NCBI RefSeq assembly: GCF_900099765.1
Contig: NZ_FNDX01000048.1
Coordinates: 1-47,616 of the forward strand
DNA length: 47,616 nt
Direction of reading: 5' to 3'
From: Paenibacillus typhae
GTDB taxonomy: Bacteria > Bacillota > Bacilli > Paenibacillales > Paenibacillaceae
Shown: positions 1-6,194 of the stretch, in pieces
Position numbering within the stretch: the first letter of the stretch is position 1
Layout of the letters: each line of letters begins with the position of its first letter
Position numbers and translations under genes: made by a program
The notes under the pieces: generated by a model
What the model saw: the letters and a program-made list of their open reading frames with translations, nothing else
Told to the model about the DNA's origin: nothing
The model's database searches: none

Positions 1-1
1 T

Positions 2-77
2 TCCCTGATAGCTCAGTTGGTAGAGCACTCGACTGTTAATCGAGTTGTCACAGGTTCGAGTCCTGTTCGGGGAGCCA
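2..77 (+). tRNA. tRNA-Asn (GUU)
   Basis: Full cloverleaf: the acceptor strands TCCCTGA and TCGGGGA pair over 7 bp, the anticodon loop carries GTT, and the T arm is ACAGG/CCTGT. The discriminator is G and CCA is encoded at 75-77. It is the first of 16 tightly packed tRNA genes; such clusters usually follow an rRNA operon, which would lie left of the window. Confidence 0.97.
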
Positions 78-80
78 TCT

Positions 81-170
81 GGAGAGGTGTCCGAGTTTGG
101 CCGAAGGAGCACGATTGGAAATCGTGTAGGCGCCACAAGCGTCTCGAGGGTTCGAATCCCTCTCTCTCCG
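81..170 (+). tRNA. tRNA-Ser (GGA)
   Basis: Class II tRNA with a long variable arm. Acceptor GGAGAGG pairs with TCTCTCC, the anticodon loop TTGGAAA gives GGA, and the T arm is GAGGG/CCCTC. The discriminator is G170 and the next bases are TAG, so CCA is not encoded and must be added after transcription. Confidence 0.96.
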
Positions 171-237
171 TAGCTTTACTTCCCTGTATAGGGATGAGAA
201 CCCTCAGTGGTTCGTAGAATAGCACTGATAGTAGCAT

Positions 238-312
238 GGCCCGTTGGTCAAGGGGTTAAGACACCTCCCTTTCACGGAGGTAACAGGGGTTCGAATCCCC
301 TACGGGTCACCA
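238..312 (+). tRNA. tRNA-Glu (UUC)
   Basis: Acceptor GGCCCGT pairs with ACGGGTC (one G-T pair), the anticodon is TTC and the T arm is GGGG/CCCC. The discriminator is A and CCA is encoded. The 67-bp gap before it shows nothing recognisable. Confidence 0.97.
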
Positions 313-330
313 TTATTCCTTAAATAAAGC

Positions 331-359
331 TTGACTTTATCAGAGGAAAATGATATGAT
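331..359 (+). promoter_or_regulatory. Internal sigma-A promoter in the tRNA cluster
   Basis: A -35 box TTGACT (331-336) and a -10 box TATGAT (354-359) are separated by exactly 17 bp, 21 bp ahead of tRNA-Val. It probably drives the genes from tRNA-Val onward independently of any upstream rRNA promoter. Confidence 0.75.
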
Positions 360-380
360 ATAAAAGTTGCTGGTTTTGAT

Positions 381-456
381 GGAGGCTTAGCTCAGCTGGG
401 AGAGCATCTGCCTTACAAGCAGAGGGTCGGGGGTTCGATCCCCTCAGCCTCCACCA
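381..456 (+). tRNA. tRNA-Val (UAC)
   Basis: Acceptor GGAGGCT pairs with AGCCTCC, the anticodon is TAC in the loop of stem CTGCC/AGCAG, and CCA is encoded. It is the first gene after the internal promoter at 331-359. Confidence 0.97.
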
Positions 457-473
457 TATATACTTTTTACTGA

Positions 474-547
<74 letters not shown>

Positions 548-555
548 TTGATTTT

Positions 556-633
556 GGAACCGTGGTGTAGTTGGCCTAACATGCCTGCCTGTCACGCAGG
601 AGATCGCGGGTTCGAATCCCGTCGGTTCCGCCA
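556..633 (+). tRNA. tRNA-Asp (GUC)
   Basis: Acceptor GGAACCG pairs perfectly with CGGTTCC, the anticodon is GTC, the discriminator is G and CCA is encoded. Confidence 0.97.
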
Positions 634-652
634 TTAGTATTACAATTTTCTT

Positions 653-728
653 GGCTCGGTAGCTCAGTCGGTAGAGCAAAGGACTGAAAATCCTTGTGTC
701 GGGGGTTCGATTCCCTCCCGCGCCACCA
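653..728 (+). tRNA. tRNA-Phe (GAA) with an acceptor mismatch
   Basis: The anticodon is GAA in stem AGGAC/ATCCT, and CCA is encoded at 726-728. The acceptor strands GGCTCGG and CCGCGCC leave a T-C mismatch at positions 4 and 69 (656 and 721). All other arms pair, so the gene still looks functional. Confidence 0.94.
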
Positions 729-748
729 TGATTATTACAATAGAATAT

Positions 749-824
<76 letters not shown>

Positions 825-829
825 TCTGT

Positions 830-915
830 GGAGGCTTAGCGAAGTGGCCAAACGCATCAGACTGTAAATCTGCTCACGTACGTGTTCGGTGGTTCGAATC
901 CATCAGCCTCCACCA
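830..915 (+). tRNA. tRNA-Tyr (GUA)
   Basis: Class II tRNA with a long variable arm. Acceptor GGAGGCT pairs with AGCCTCC, anticodon GTA lies in stem CAGAC/ATCTG, and CCA is encoded. Confidence 0.97.
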
Positions 916-920
916 TCTTT

Positions 921-994
921 AGGGGCATAGTTTAAAGGTAGAACAACGGTCTCCAAAACCGTTGGTGTGGGTTCAATTCCTGCTGCCCCTGCCA
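921..994 (+). tRNA. tRNA-Trp (CCA)
   Basis: Acceptor AGGGGCA pairs with TGCCCCT, anticodon CCA lies in stem ACGGT/ACCGT, the discriminator is G and 3' CCA is encoded. Confidence 0.97.
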
Positions 995-1018
995 ATGAAA
1001 TACTTTAAAGCTTAATAT

Positions 1019-1095
1019 GGCGGCCGTGGCGAAGGGGTTAACGCACCGGATTGTGGTTCCGGCATTCGTGGGTTCGAGACCCATCGGCCGCCCCA
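1019..1095 (+). tRNA. tRNA-His (GUG), copy 1
   Basis: The anticodon is GTG. The extra G at -1 (1019) faces C1092, the tRNA-His identity feature. Acceptor GCGGCCG pairs with CGGCCGC and CCA is encoded at 1093-1095. A nearly identical second copy follows 48 bp later. Confidence 0.97.
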
Positions 1096-1142
1096 TTACT
1101 TTACAAGTATTCACTTAACTCAATGTAATATCAGTTTAATAT

Positions 1143-1216
1143 GGCGGCTGTGGCGAAGGGGTTAACGCACCGGATTGTGGTTCCGGCATTCGTGGGTTCG
1201 AGACCCATCAGCCGCC
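1143..1216 (+). tRNA. tRNA-His (GUG), copy 2
   Basis: Near-identical to copy 1, but acceptor pair 6-67 is T-A instead of C-G (GCGGCTG/CAGCCGC), so pairing is kept by a two-sided change. The extra G is at 1143. The 3' end reads CCT rather than CCA, so CCA must be added enzymatically. Confidence 0.95.
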
Positions 1217-1251
1217 CCTTTTATTACTTCAAATGAATGTAAAATGAATAT

Positions 1252-1326
1252 TGGGGATTAGCCAAGCGGTAAGGCAACGGACTTTGACTCCGTCATGCAT
1301 AGGTTCAAATCCTATATCCCCAGCCA
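1252..1326 (+). tRNA. tRNA-Gln (UUG)
   Basis: Acceptor TGGGGAT pairs with ATCCCCA, the anticodon is TTG in stem CGGAC/CTCCG, and CCA is encoded. Confidence 0.96.
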
Positions 1327-1331
1327 TTTAA

Positions 1332-1406
1332 GCGGACGTGGCTCAGCGGTAGAGCATCGCCTTGCCAAGGCGAGGGTCGCGGGTTCGATTCCCGTCGTCC
1401 GCTCCA
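1332..1406 (+). tRNA. tRNA-Gly (GCC)
   Basis: Acceptor GCGGACG pairs with CGTCCGC, the anticodon is GCC in stem CGCCT/AGGCG, the discriminator is T and CCA is encoded. Confidence 0.97.
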
Positions 1407-1412
1407 TTTTAT

Positions 1413-1486
1413 GGCGCCATAGCCAAGTGGTAAGGCAAAGCTCTGCAAAAGCTTTATCCCCAGTTCGAGTCTGGGTGGCGCCTCCA
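1413..1486 (+). tRNA. tRNA-Cys (GCA)
   Basis: Acceptor GGCGCCA pairs with TGGCGCC, the anticodon is GCA in stem AAGCT/AGCTT, the discriminator is T and CCA is encoded. Confidence 0.97.
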
Positions 1487-1505
1487 TTGATTTTTAAATG
1501 AATAC

Positions 1506-1584
1506 GCCGGCGTGGCGGAATGGCAGACGCGCTCGACTCAAAATCGAGTGGGAAACCGTGGAGGTTCGAGTCCTCTCGCCGGTA
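1506..1584 (+). tRNA. tRNA-Leu (CAA)
   Basis: Class II tRNA. Acceptor GCCGGCG pairs with CGCCGGT (a terminal G-T pair), the anticodon is CAA in stem CTCGA/TCGAG, and the T arm is GGAGG/CCTCT. The discriminator is A1584 and CCA is not encoded. Last gene of the cluster, five bases before the terminator. Confidence 0.95.
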
Positions 1585-1588
1585 TTAC

Positions 1589-1635
1589 AAAAAGGGTTCA
1601 TGAATTGTACACAGTACAGTTCATGAACCCTTTTT
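1589..1635 (+). terminator. Rho-independent terminator of the tRNA cluster
   Basis: A 22-bp stem (1589-1610 with 1614-1635) closes on a 3-nt ACA loop and ends in a run of T. Because the 5' arm starts with a run of A, it could also stop transcription entering from the right. It ends the tRNA transcript. Confidence 0.93.
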
Positions 1636-1815
1636 ATATTTTGATCGTTTGACTCATCGTGTGAGCCGTAGAGACCTTTGATGAAAATTTAAGATAAGCT
1701 ACCTATAAAGGCGTACTTTTCCAGCTTAATGATCTTATCCGCTCGATTTAGTGGAGATATGATCGGTAAAAAAACATACTGCAGGGCGGGGCGGGAGGAG
1801 ACGCAAGGGCCCGAT

Positions 1816-2160
1816 GTTTACCCGGAGAACAGCTTTGCAGAGATCAGTACCTTTTGTAAAGCAAATCATATTCGGCTAAGCGATTACGTCGAGCAGCGTG
1901 AAGGCAAACAGATCTGGGAATTCCTCCAAGGAATCTGGGAAGCGATGAAGTATTCGATCGACGAAGGGCTGTCCGTCACAGGTATTCTGGAAAGCGGTCT
2001 TAACGTCGAACGAAAGGCAAAATATCTCTATCATCAAGGGCATGTGGGTGAGAGCCCGGAGACAAGGGAGAACCGGATCGTCAGCGCATACGCTTTTGCC
2101 GTCAACGAACAAAATGCCGCCGCCGGCACAGTCGTAACAGCTCCGACCTGCGGGGGGGAG
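1816..2160 (+). pseudogene. L-serine dehydratase (SdaA-type) internal fragment
   Basis: The reading frame encodes an internal part of the catalytic domain of iron-sulfur L-serine ammonia-lyase, recognisable by FAVNEQNAAAGTVVTAPTCG, close to the E. coli SdaA segment FALAVNEENAAGGRVVTAPT. The match breaks off inside this motif, where the family normally continues towards its cluster-ligand cysteines, and unrelated sequence begins at about 2160. The N-terminal domain and everything C-terminal are missing. No ribosome binding site is evident for the open frame that starts at 1729. I read it as a dead remnant left beside the tRNA cluster, a common site for rearrangement. Nothing is recognised in 1636-1815. 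Confidence 0.75.
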
Positions 2161-2182
2161 AACACTGTTTTATCATCTTGTT

Positions 2183-2641
2183 TTAGATGATCTGTTTATA
2201 GGTGTTCCAGCTTACAGCAAGATGTCCGATGGCAAAGACTACGGCAGCTGCAGCAAAGAGAAGAGACTCTATCCATAATGCAAGCAGACTGAAATAGAGA
2301 ACCGGGAATATGGCCATTGGTAAATGAAGCGGGCCCAGCGGTTTAAATAACATGCTGAATAGTCGGCCGGAACGGTAGTAGCGTACCCAGCACATATAAT
2401 AAAAGATTAAGCAGATTAACATTAACCAGCTTAAAGAGGTTACGGGCTGAACAGCAATTCTCTGTCCAAACAGGATGGGCAAAGTGAAGCAGGTAATCTG
2501 ACCGGCCCGTTCCAATATAGTAAAGACTACAGGCGGAGCAGTGATTGATGACGGGACATCACGCGGAGCAAACAAGATGAACAGCAGATTCGGAAGCAAA
2601 ATTAAAAGTGGCAGGATAAACCCTATGTAGTGTAACCCCAT
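2183..2641 (-). CDS. Small multi-pass membrane protein, unknown function
   Basis: A 152-residue protein with about four strongly hydrophobic segments, the first at residues 4-22 (GFILPLLILLPNLLFILF). The start chosen is the ATG at 2641, preceded by GGAG nine bases upstream. A longer open frame extends to 2863, but it would run into the end of the aldo/keto reductase gene and its extra N-terminus looks non-coding. I do not recognise the family and no catalytic motif is visible. The gene stands alone between the serine dehydratase remnant and the reductase. Confidence 0.65.
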   Translation of the reverse strand: MGLHYIGFILPLLILLPNLLFILFAPRDVPSSITAPPVVFTILERAGQITCFTLPILFGQRIAVQPVTSLSWLMLICLIFYYMCWVRYYRSGRLFSMLFKPLGPLHLPMAIFPVLYFSLLALWIESLLFAAAAVVFAIGHLAVSWNTYKQII

Positions 2642-2743
2642 TATCAGGCTCCGTTCTCCTATTGAATAATGAGTTAAAAATAGCGCAACGAGCCGCAGGC
2701 TGTCAAAGCATTCTGTCACTGCTGTTAAAATGGAACAAAGCAA

Positions 2744-2791
2744 AGAGTACTCTACCTGCCATCGGGGCTGGTAAGAGTACTCTATTTTTTT
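2744..2791 (+). terminator. Orphan terminator-like hairpin
   Basis: AGAGTACTCT (2744-2753) pairs with its copy at 2774-2783, extended inward by ACC/GGT with one bulged A and by GCC/GGC, and followed by a run of seven T. It points in the plus direction, where no live gene precedes it apart from the serine dehydratase remnant. It may be a relic or may shield the minus-strand membrane gene. Confidence 0.6.
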
Positions 2792-2820
2792 GGGTGGTGC
2801 TAAAGGGGCTTGTCCCCTGC

Positions 2821-3741
2821 TTAAGGCAGCTTGTTGCCGGCGGCACGGTAGATTTCGTACCATTCCTGACGGGTCAGGGTAATGTCTGAGGCTTTGGCAA
2901 TATCGAGCAGGCGCTGTGTGTTGGTTGTTCCGACAATCGGCTGCATGCTGGCAGGATGTCTTAACAGCCAGGCGATGGCGATTGCGGTGTCAGCGACTTC
3001 TTTTTCAGCTGCCAGACGGCCGATTACTTCATTCAGCTCAGGGAATTTGTCATTACCCAGGAATACGCCCTCAAAGAAACCATACTGGAACGGGGACCAA
3101 GGCTGGATTGTCATGTCGTGCAGACGGCTATACTCCAGAATGCCCCCATCATGCACTACAGAAGCAGAGTTGGTCATGTTCACATTGAAGCCGGCATCAA
3201 TCATTCCAGACACCATGATGCTAAGCTGCAGCTGGTTGAAGAGCAGGGGCTGTTTTACATTCTTCTTGAGCAGCTCAATTTGCAGCGGGTTCAGGTTGCT
3301 GACGCCGAAGTGCTTGACCATGCCTTTTTGCTCCAGGTAATCAAAGGCTTCAGCGACCTCCTCAGGCTCCATCAGGGTATCCGGGCGGTGCAGCAGCAGA
3401 ACATCTACATAATCGGTCTTCAGGCGCTTCAGGCTATTCTCAACCGACTGCACAATATGCTCCTTGGAAAAGTCGAAGAACCCCTGACGGATTCCGCATT
3501 TGGTCTGGACCATTAGCTGTTCACGCATTCCGGGGCTGGCCGCCAGTACATCTCCAAACACCTCTTCAGCTTTACCGCCGGCATAAATATCGGCATGGTC
3601 AAAAAAGTCGATTCCCGCTTCAACTGCACTGTGAATATGGACATCCGCTTCCTGCGGGGAAAGCTCGGCAATCCGCATGCACCCGAGCGAAATTTGTGCT
3701 ACCTCAAGCTGGCTGCTGCCTGCTTTGATTTTTTTTACCAC
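2821..3741 (-). CDS. Aldo/keto reductase (YdhF-like)
   Basis: A cytosolic NADPH-dependent oxidoreductase of the aldo/keto reductase barrel family; the substrate cannot be told from sequence. Family marks include LGCMRIAELS near the N-terminus, FDHADIYAGG with the catalytic Asp and Tyr, the QTKCGI strand with the catalytic Lys, LLLHRPD with the active-site His, and the C-terminal cofactor-binding part IVGTTNTQRL. Length (about 306 residues) is normal. The GTG at 3741 is preferred because AGGAG lies ten bases ahead; an ATG at 3759 would overlap that site. The divergent MerR gene and the 19-bp-spacer promoter at 3778-3808 suggest induction by a small reactive molecule, perhaps an aldehyde. Confidence 0.9.
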   Translation of the reverse strand: MVKKIKAGSSQLEVAQISLGCMRIAELSPQEADVHIHSAVEAGIDFFDHADIYAGGKAEEVFGDVLAASPGMREQLMVQTKCGIRQGFFDFSKEHIVQSVENSLKRLKTDYVDVLLLHRPDTLMEPEEVAEAFDYLEQKGMVKHFGVSNLNPLQIELLKKNVKQPLLFNQLQLSIMVSGMIDAGFNVNMTNSASVVHDGGILEYSRLHDMTIQPWSPFQYGFFEGVFLGNDKFPELNEVIGRLAAEKEVADTAIAIAWLLRHPASMQPIVGTTNTQRLLDIAKASDITLTRQEWYEIYRAAGNKLP

Positions 3742-3777
3742 TGTACATTCACTCCTCATTTGTAAGGTTTCTGCTTT

Positions 3778-3808
3778 AGTGTAGACCTTAGAGTTAAGTG
3801 TAAGTCAA
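3778..3808 (-). promoter_or_regulatory. MerR-type promoter/operator of the aldo/keto reductase
   Basis: On the minus strand TTGACT (-35, 3803-3808) and TACACT (-10, 3778-3783) are separated by 19 bp. Inside the spacer lies an imperfect palindrome (3787-3804, CTTA...TAAG, 7 of 9 pairs matching). An over-long spacer filled by a dyad is the hallmark of promoters activated by DNA untwisting by MerR-family proteins, and a MerR gene is divergently encoded next door. Confidence 0.8.
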
Positions 3809-3895
3809 ACAGATTTTTGAAGCGCTTTTAATTGCAGAGAAATGGTGTTACTTTAGAGATGGGCCGTAGCCATACGGCAGAAGGGAGCTGCAATC

Positions 3896-4276
3896 ATGGG
3901 ATACAGCATAAAGACAATAGCACAAAAAAGCGGACTGAGCCAATATACGCTGCGTTATTACGAAAGAGAGGGTGTACTGCCTGAGGTATCCCGGGACGAA
4001 AACGGAAACCGTTGCTTCCATGATGAGGATCTGGAGCTGATTTCGCTGATCTGCTGTCTGAAGGACACCGGAATGCCGATTGCCGACATTAAACAGTTCA
4101 TCTCGCTCTCCAAGGAAGGGCATAGCTCACTCCCCGAACAGCGCAGACTGCTGCAGGAGCACAAAGTGCACATTGATGAGAAGATCAAATTTTTTCAGAC
4201 CTTTGCGGAGAAGGTAGAGCATAAGATTGCTTATTTTGCTTCGCTGGAGGAGCAGGCAAAGGCAGAAAACAATTAA
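3896..4276 (+). CDS. MerR family transcriptional regulator
   Basis: A 126-residue DNA-binding regulator. The N-terminal winged helix (residues 2-70) has the family signature YTLRYYEREGVLP and continues with NGNRCFHDEDLELI. The C-terminal helix (about 75-120, KVHIDEKIKFFQTFAEKVEHKI) is the dimerising coiled coil. No cysteine cluster typical of metal sensors is seen, which favours the AdhR-like branch that answers aldehydes or other electrophiles. It is divergent from the aldo/keto reductase and probably activates it through the dyad at 3787-3804. Confidence 0.9.
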   Translation: MGYSIKTIAQKSGLSQYTLRYYEREGVLPEVSRDENGNRCFHDEDLELISLICCLKDTGMPIADIKQFISLSKEGHSSLPEQRRLLQEHKVHIDEKIKFFQTFAEKVEHKIAYFASLEEQAKAENN

Positions 4277-4390
4277 TTCCAGAACGTGATGAATGTCGCT
4301 GATATGCTTGGAAATATACCGGGAAAAGCTTGATTTGTTAGGTAATATAACATATAAATTGGCTTTTTAATGACGAACAGCTTAAGTGTC

Positions 4391-4418
4391 TTGACGATAA
4401 CATCTCTGATGATATGAT
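4391..4418 (+). promoter_or_regulatory. Sigma-A promoter ahead of the riboswitch
   Basis: TTGACG (4391-4396) and TATGAT (4413-4418) are separated by 16 bp. Transcription from here would cover the palindrome at 4448-4469 and the riboswitch at 4510-4581 before reaching the amidohydrolase gene at 4758. Confidence 0.7.
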
Positions 4419-4447
4419 TAGGGTAATTGGGAAAGGAAATTCAAGGT

Positions 4448-4469
4448 TGTTACGTTACTAAACATAACA
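4448..4469. promoter_or_regulatory. Operator-like palindrome
   Basis: TGTTACGTTA and AAACATAACA form a dyad around a 2-bp centre, with 8 of 10 positions symmetric. It lies 30 bp downstream of the -10 box, where a bound repressor would block elongation. The cognate protein is unknown. Confidence 0.4.
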
Positions 4470-4509
4470 TACACTTGGATAACTTTCTTGGATGTACTAA
4501 CAGAATAAG

Positions 4510-4581
4510 CTCTTGTATAAGCTCATTAATCGGTTTGAGCGTTTCGACCAGGCGACCGTAAATTGCCCCAGGCTACAAGAG
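4510..4581 (+). ncRNA. Purine-family riboswitch aptamer with altered pocket
   Basis: The three-way junction of the purine riboswitch is visible. P1 is 4510-4516 with 4575-4581 (7 bp) followed by J1/2 ATAA; P2 is 4521-4525 with 4536-4540 and has loop GG for the kissing contact; P3 is 4551-4555 with 4563-4567 and has loop CCGTAAA, identical to the B. subtilis xpt aptamer. The pocket differs. J2/3 reads GTTTCGAC instead of GTTTCTAC, so the position equal to xpt U51 is G, and J3/1 is lengthened (CCAGGCTAC instead of GACTATG). Natural variants of guanine riboswitches that bind xanthine or 2'-deoxyguanosine are known in Firmicutes. A xanthine ligand would fit the downstream ring-opening hydrolase, but the ligand is inferred. 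Confidence 0.78.
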
Positions 4582-4678
4582 GTGCAGGATTAAGATTTAC
4601 TGTTCTGTGTCAGGCAATTATGCCCGGCGCATGTATGGTGTCTGCCTTGTACCTTTTGTGACCTGGGGTTTATTTGTT
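4561..4678 (+). promoter_or_regulatory. Riboswitch expression platform
   Basis: Two sequences downstream of the aptamer can pair with its 3' half. AATTGCC (4561-4567, P3) matches GGCAATT (4613-4619), and CCCCAGG (4566-4572, P3 to J3/1) matches CCTGGGG (4662-4668), which is followed at once by TTTATTTGTT. The second pairing looks like a terminator that can form only if the aptamer is unfolded. That predicts ligand-bound RNA permits transcription (an ON switch). The logic is inferred from pairing alone. Confidence 0.5.
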
Positions 4679-4757
4679 GTGCGCAGATTCTAAAGAGCCG
4701 TGATGTTAGTACAGTCTAACGGATTACCCTATAAACTTGAAGAAGAGGTGCGTATTC

Positions 4758-6173
4758 ATGAGTTATGATCTGATCATTAAAAATGCCAACATTCCGCAAG
4801 GCGACAGACAGGTGCTGACAGACATTCTGGTGAACAATGGTGTGATCGTGGGCTTTGCCAAGGATATTGACGCTGAAGCGGCTGAGACCATTGATGCCGG
4901 GGGCAAGCTGGTGCTGCCGGGCGTTATCGATTCGCATACGCATTTTAATGATCCGGGGTTTACGCACCGTGAGGACTTTGTGACCGGAACATCCAGTGCC
5001 GCAGCCGGCGGGGTAACGATGATTGTCGATATGCCTTGCTGCAGCGTACCGTCAGTCCGTTCTGCCGACAACCTGTTCAACAAGCTGAATGCGCTGGAAG
5101 GCAAAGGAATTGTTGATTACGCGATGTGGGGCGGTATTACCGGGGAAGACGTACGCAACAACGTGCTGCCGGAGATCATCAGTGAGCAGGTAGCTAATGG
5201 GGTGGTTGCCTTCAAAGTATATATGACACCATCAGTGCCGAGTTATCCGCGTGTGACCGATCCGGAGATGCTGGAGGCTTTTGCCGCTGTATCGCCTACA
5301 GGGCTGCCGATCGGCATTCATGCCGAGAACTTTGCCATCTGCGATTATTTCACTAACAAGCTGAAGGGTGAAGGACGTCTGGACTACCCGGCCTGGGCAG
5401 AAGCACGTATGGCACTCGCGGAAAAAGCGGCGATCCAGCTCGGTATCAGCTTCGCTGAAGAGACAGGTGCGCGGCTGCATATCGTGCATATGAGCACAGG
5501 AGCAGGCAATGAGCTGATTCGTGAAGCCAAGCTGAAGGGAACCAAGGTGACTGCGGAATCCTGTCCGCACTACCTGACGCTGAATGCTGTGGACGCAATG
5601 ACCGAGTTCGGTACGTTCGCCAAGATAGCACCGCCGCTGCGTACGGCAAAAGATAATGAGGTGCTGTGGCAGGGGCTGGCGGATGGAACGATCGATTTTA
5701 TGGCTACAGATCATGCCCCATATGAAATTGCTACAGAGAAGGATGCGCCGGGAATGGATGTCTGGACTTCTTTTCCGGGAATTCCGGGTGTAGAAACACT
5801 GGTGCCGATTATGATCAGCGAAGGGTATAACAAAGGCAGACTGAGCCTGTCCCGGCTGGTAGAGCTGCTGTGCACGAATCCGGCAGTCCACTACGGCCTG
5901 TATCCGAAAAAAGGAGCGCTGGAGATCGGTACGGATGCTGACTTCACCATTGTGGATCTGGAGAAAGAATGGACGCTGGATAAGGACCAGATGCACTGCA
6001 AGCCGAAATATACACCGTTCCACGGCATGAAGCTCAAAGGCAAGGTGGATAAAACCATCGTCCGCGGCACACTCGTATATGACGAGGCACTGGGTGTTGT
6101 CGGCAAACCGGGCCATGGTGAATATGTAAAACGCCAGACGATCAGCGAGCTTCCGCGTTTATTGAAATACTAA
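4758..6173 (+). CDS. Cyclic amidohydrolase, allantoinase/dihydropyrimidinase family
   Basis: A cytosolic metal-dependent hydrolase that opens cyclic amide rings. All binuclear metal ligands of E. coli AllB are present: H60 and H62 in DSHTH, carboxylated K153 in AFKVYMTPS, H188 in HAEN, H244 in HIVHMS and D318 in ATDHAPY. The 471-residue length is normal. The ATG at 4758 follows GAGGTG by seven bases; an in-frame upstream ATG at 4737 lacks a site. The default call is allantoinase. Because no urate-oxidation genes are in the window and a variant purine riboswitch precedes the gene, xanthine, hydantoin-like or other purine-derived rings are possible substrates. The isochorismatase-family gene follows 21 bp after the stop codon and is probably co-transcribed. 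Confidence 0.9.
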   Translation: MSYDLIIKNANIPQGDRQVLTDILVNNGVIVGFAKDIDAEAAETIDAGGKLVLPGVIDSHTHFNDPGFTHREDFVTGTSSAAAGGVTMIVDMPCCSVPSVRSADNLFNKLNALEGKGIVDYAMWGGITGEDVRNNVLPEIISEQVANGVVAFKVYMTPSVPSYPRVTDPEMLEAFAAVSPTGLPIGIHAENFAICDYFTNKLKGEGRLDYPAWAEARMALAEKAAIQLGISFAEETGARLHIVHMSTGAGNELIREAKLKGTKVTAESCPHYLTLNAVDAMTEFGTFAKIAPPLRTAKDNEVLWQGLADGTIDFMATDHAPYEIATEKDAPGMDVWTSFPGIPGVETLVPIMISEGYNKGRLSLSRLVELLCTNPAVHYGLYPKKGALEIGTDADFTIVDLEKEWTLDKDQMHCKPKYTPFHGMKLKGKVDKTIVRGTLVYDEALGVVGKPGHGEYVKRQTISELPRLLKY

Positions 6174-6194
6174 ACCGAAAGGAAAGTGATCAGA

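Noticed and set aside
1..77. Integrated element att site at the tRNA cluster
   Set aside because: No integrase gene and no repeated tRNA 3' end beyond the normal genes were seen in the window.
2642..2863. N-terminal extension of the small membrane protein
   Set aside because: It would overlap the end of the aldo/keto reductase gene and a terminator hairpin, while the ATG at 2641 has a good ribosome binding site.
4510..4581. Ordinary guanine or adenine riboswitch
   Set aside because: J2/3 and J3/1 differ at the pocket positions that define those ligands, although the scaffold is the same.
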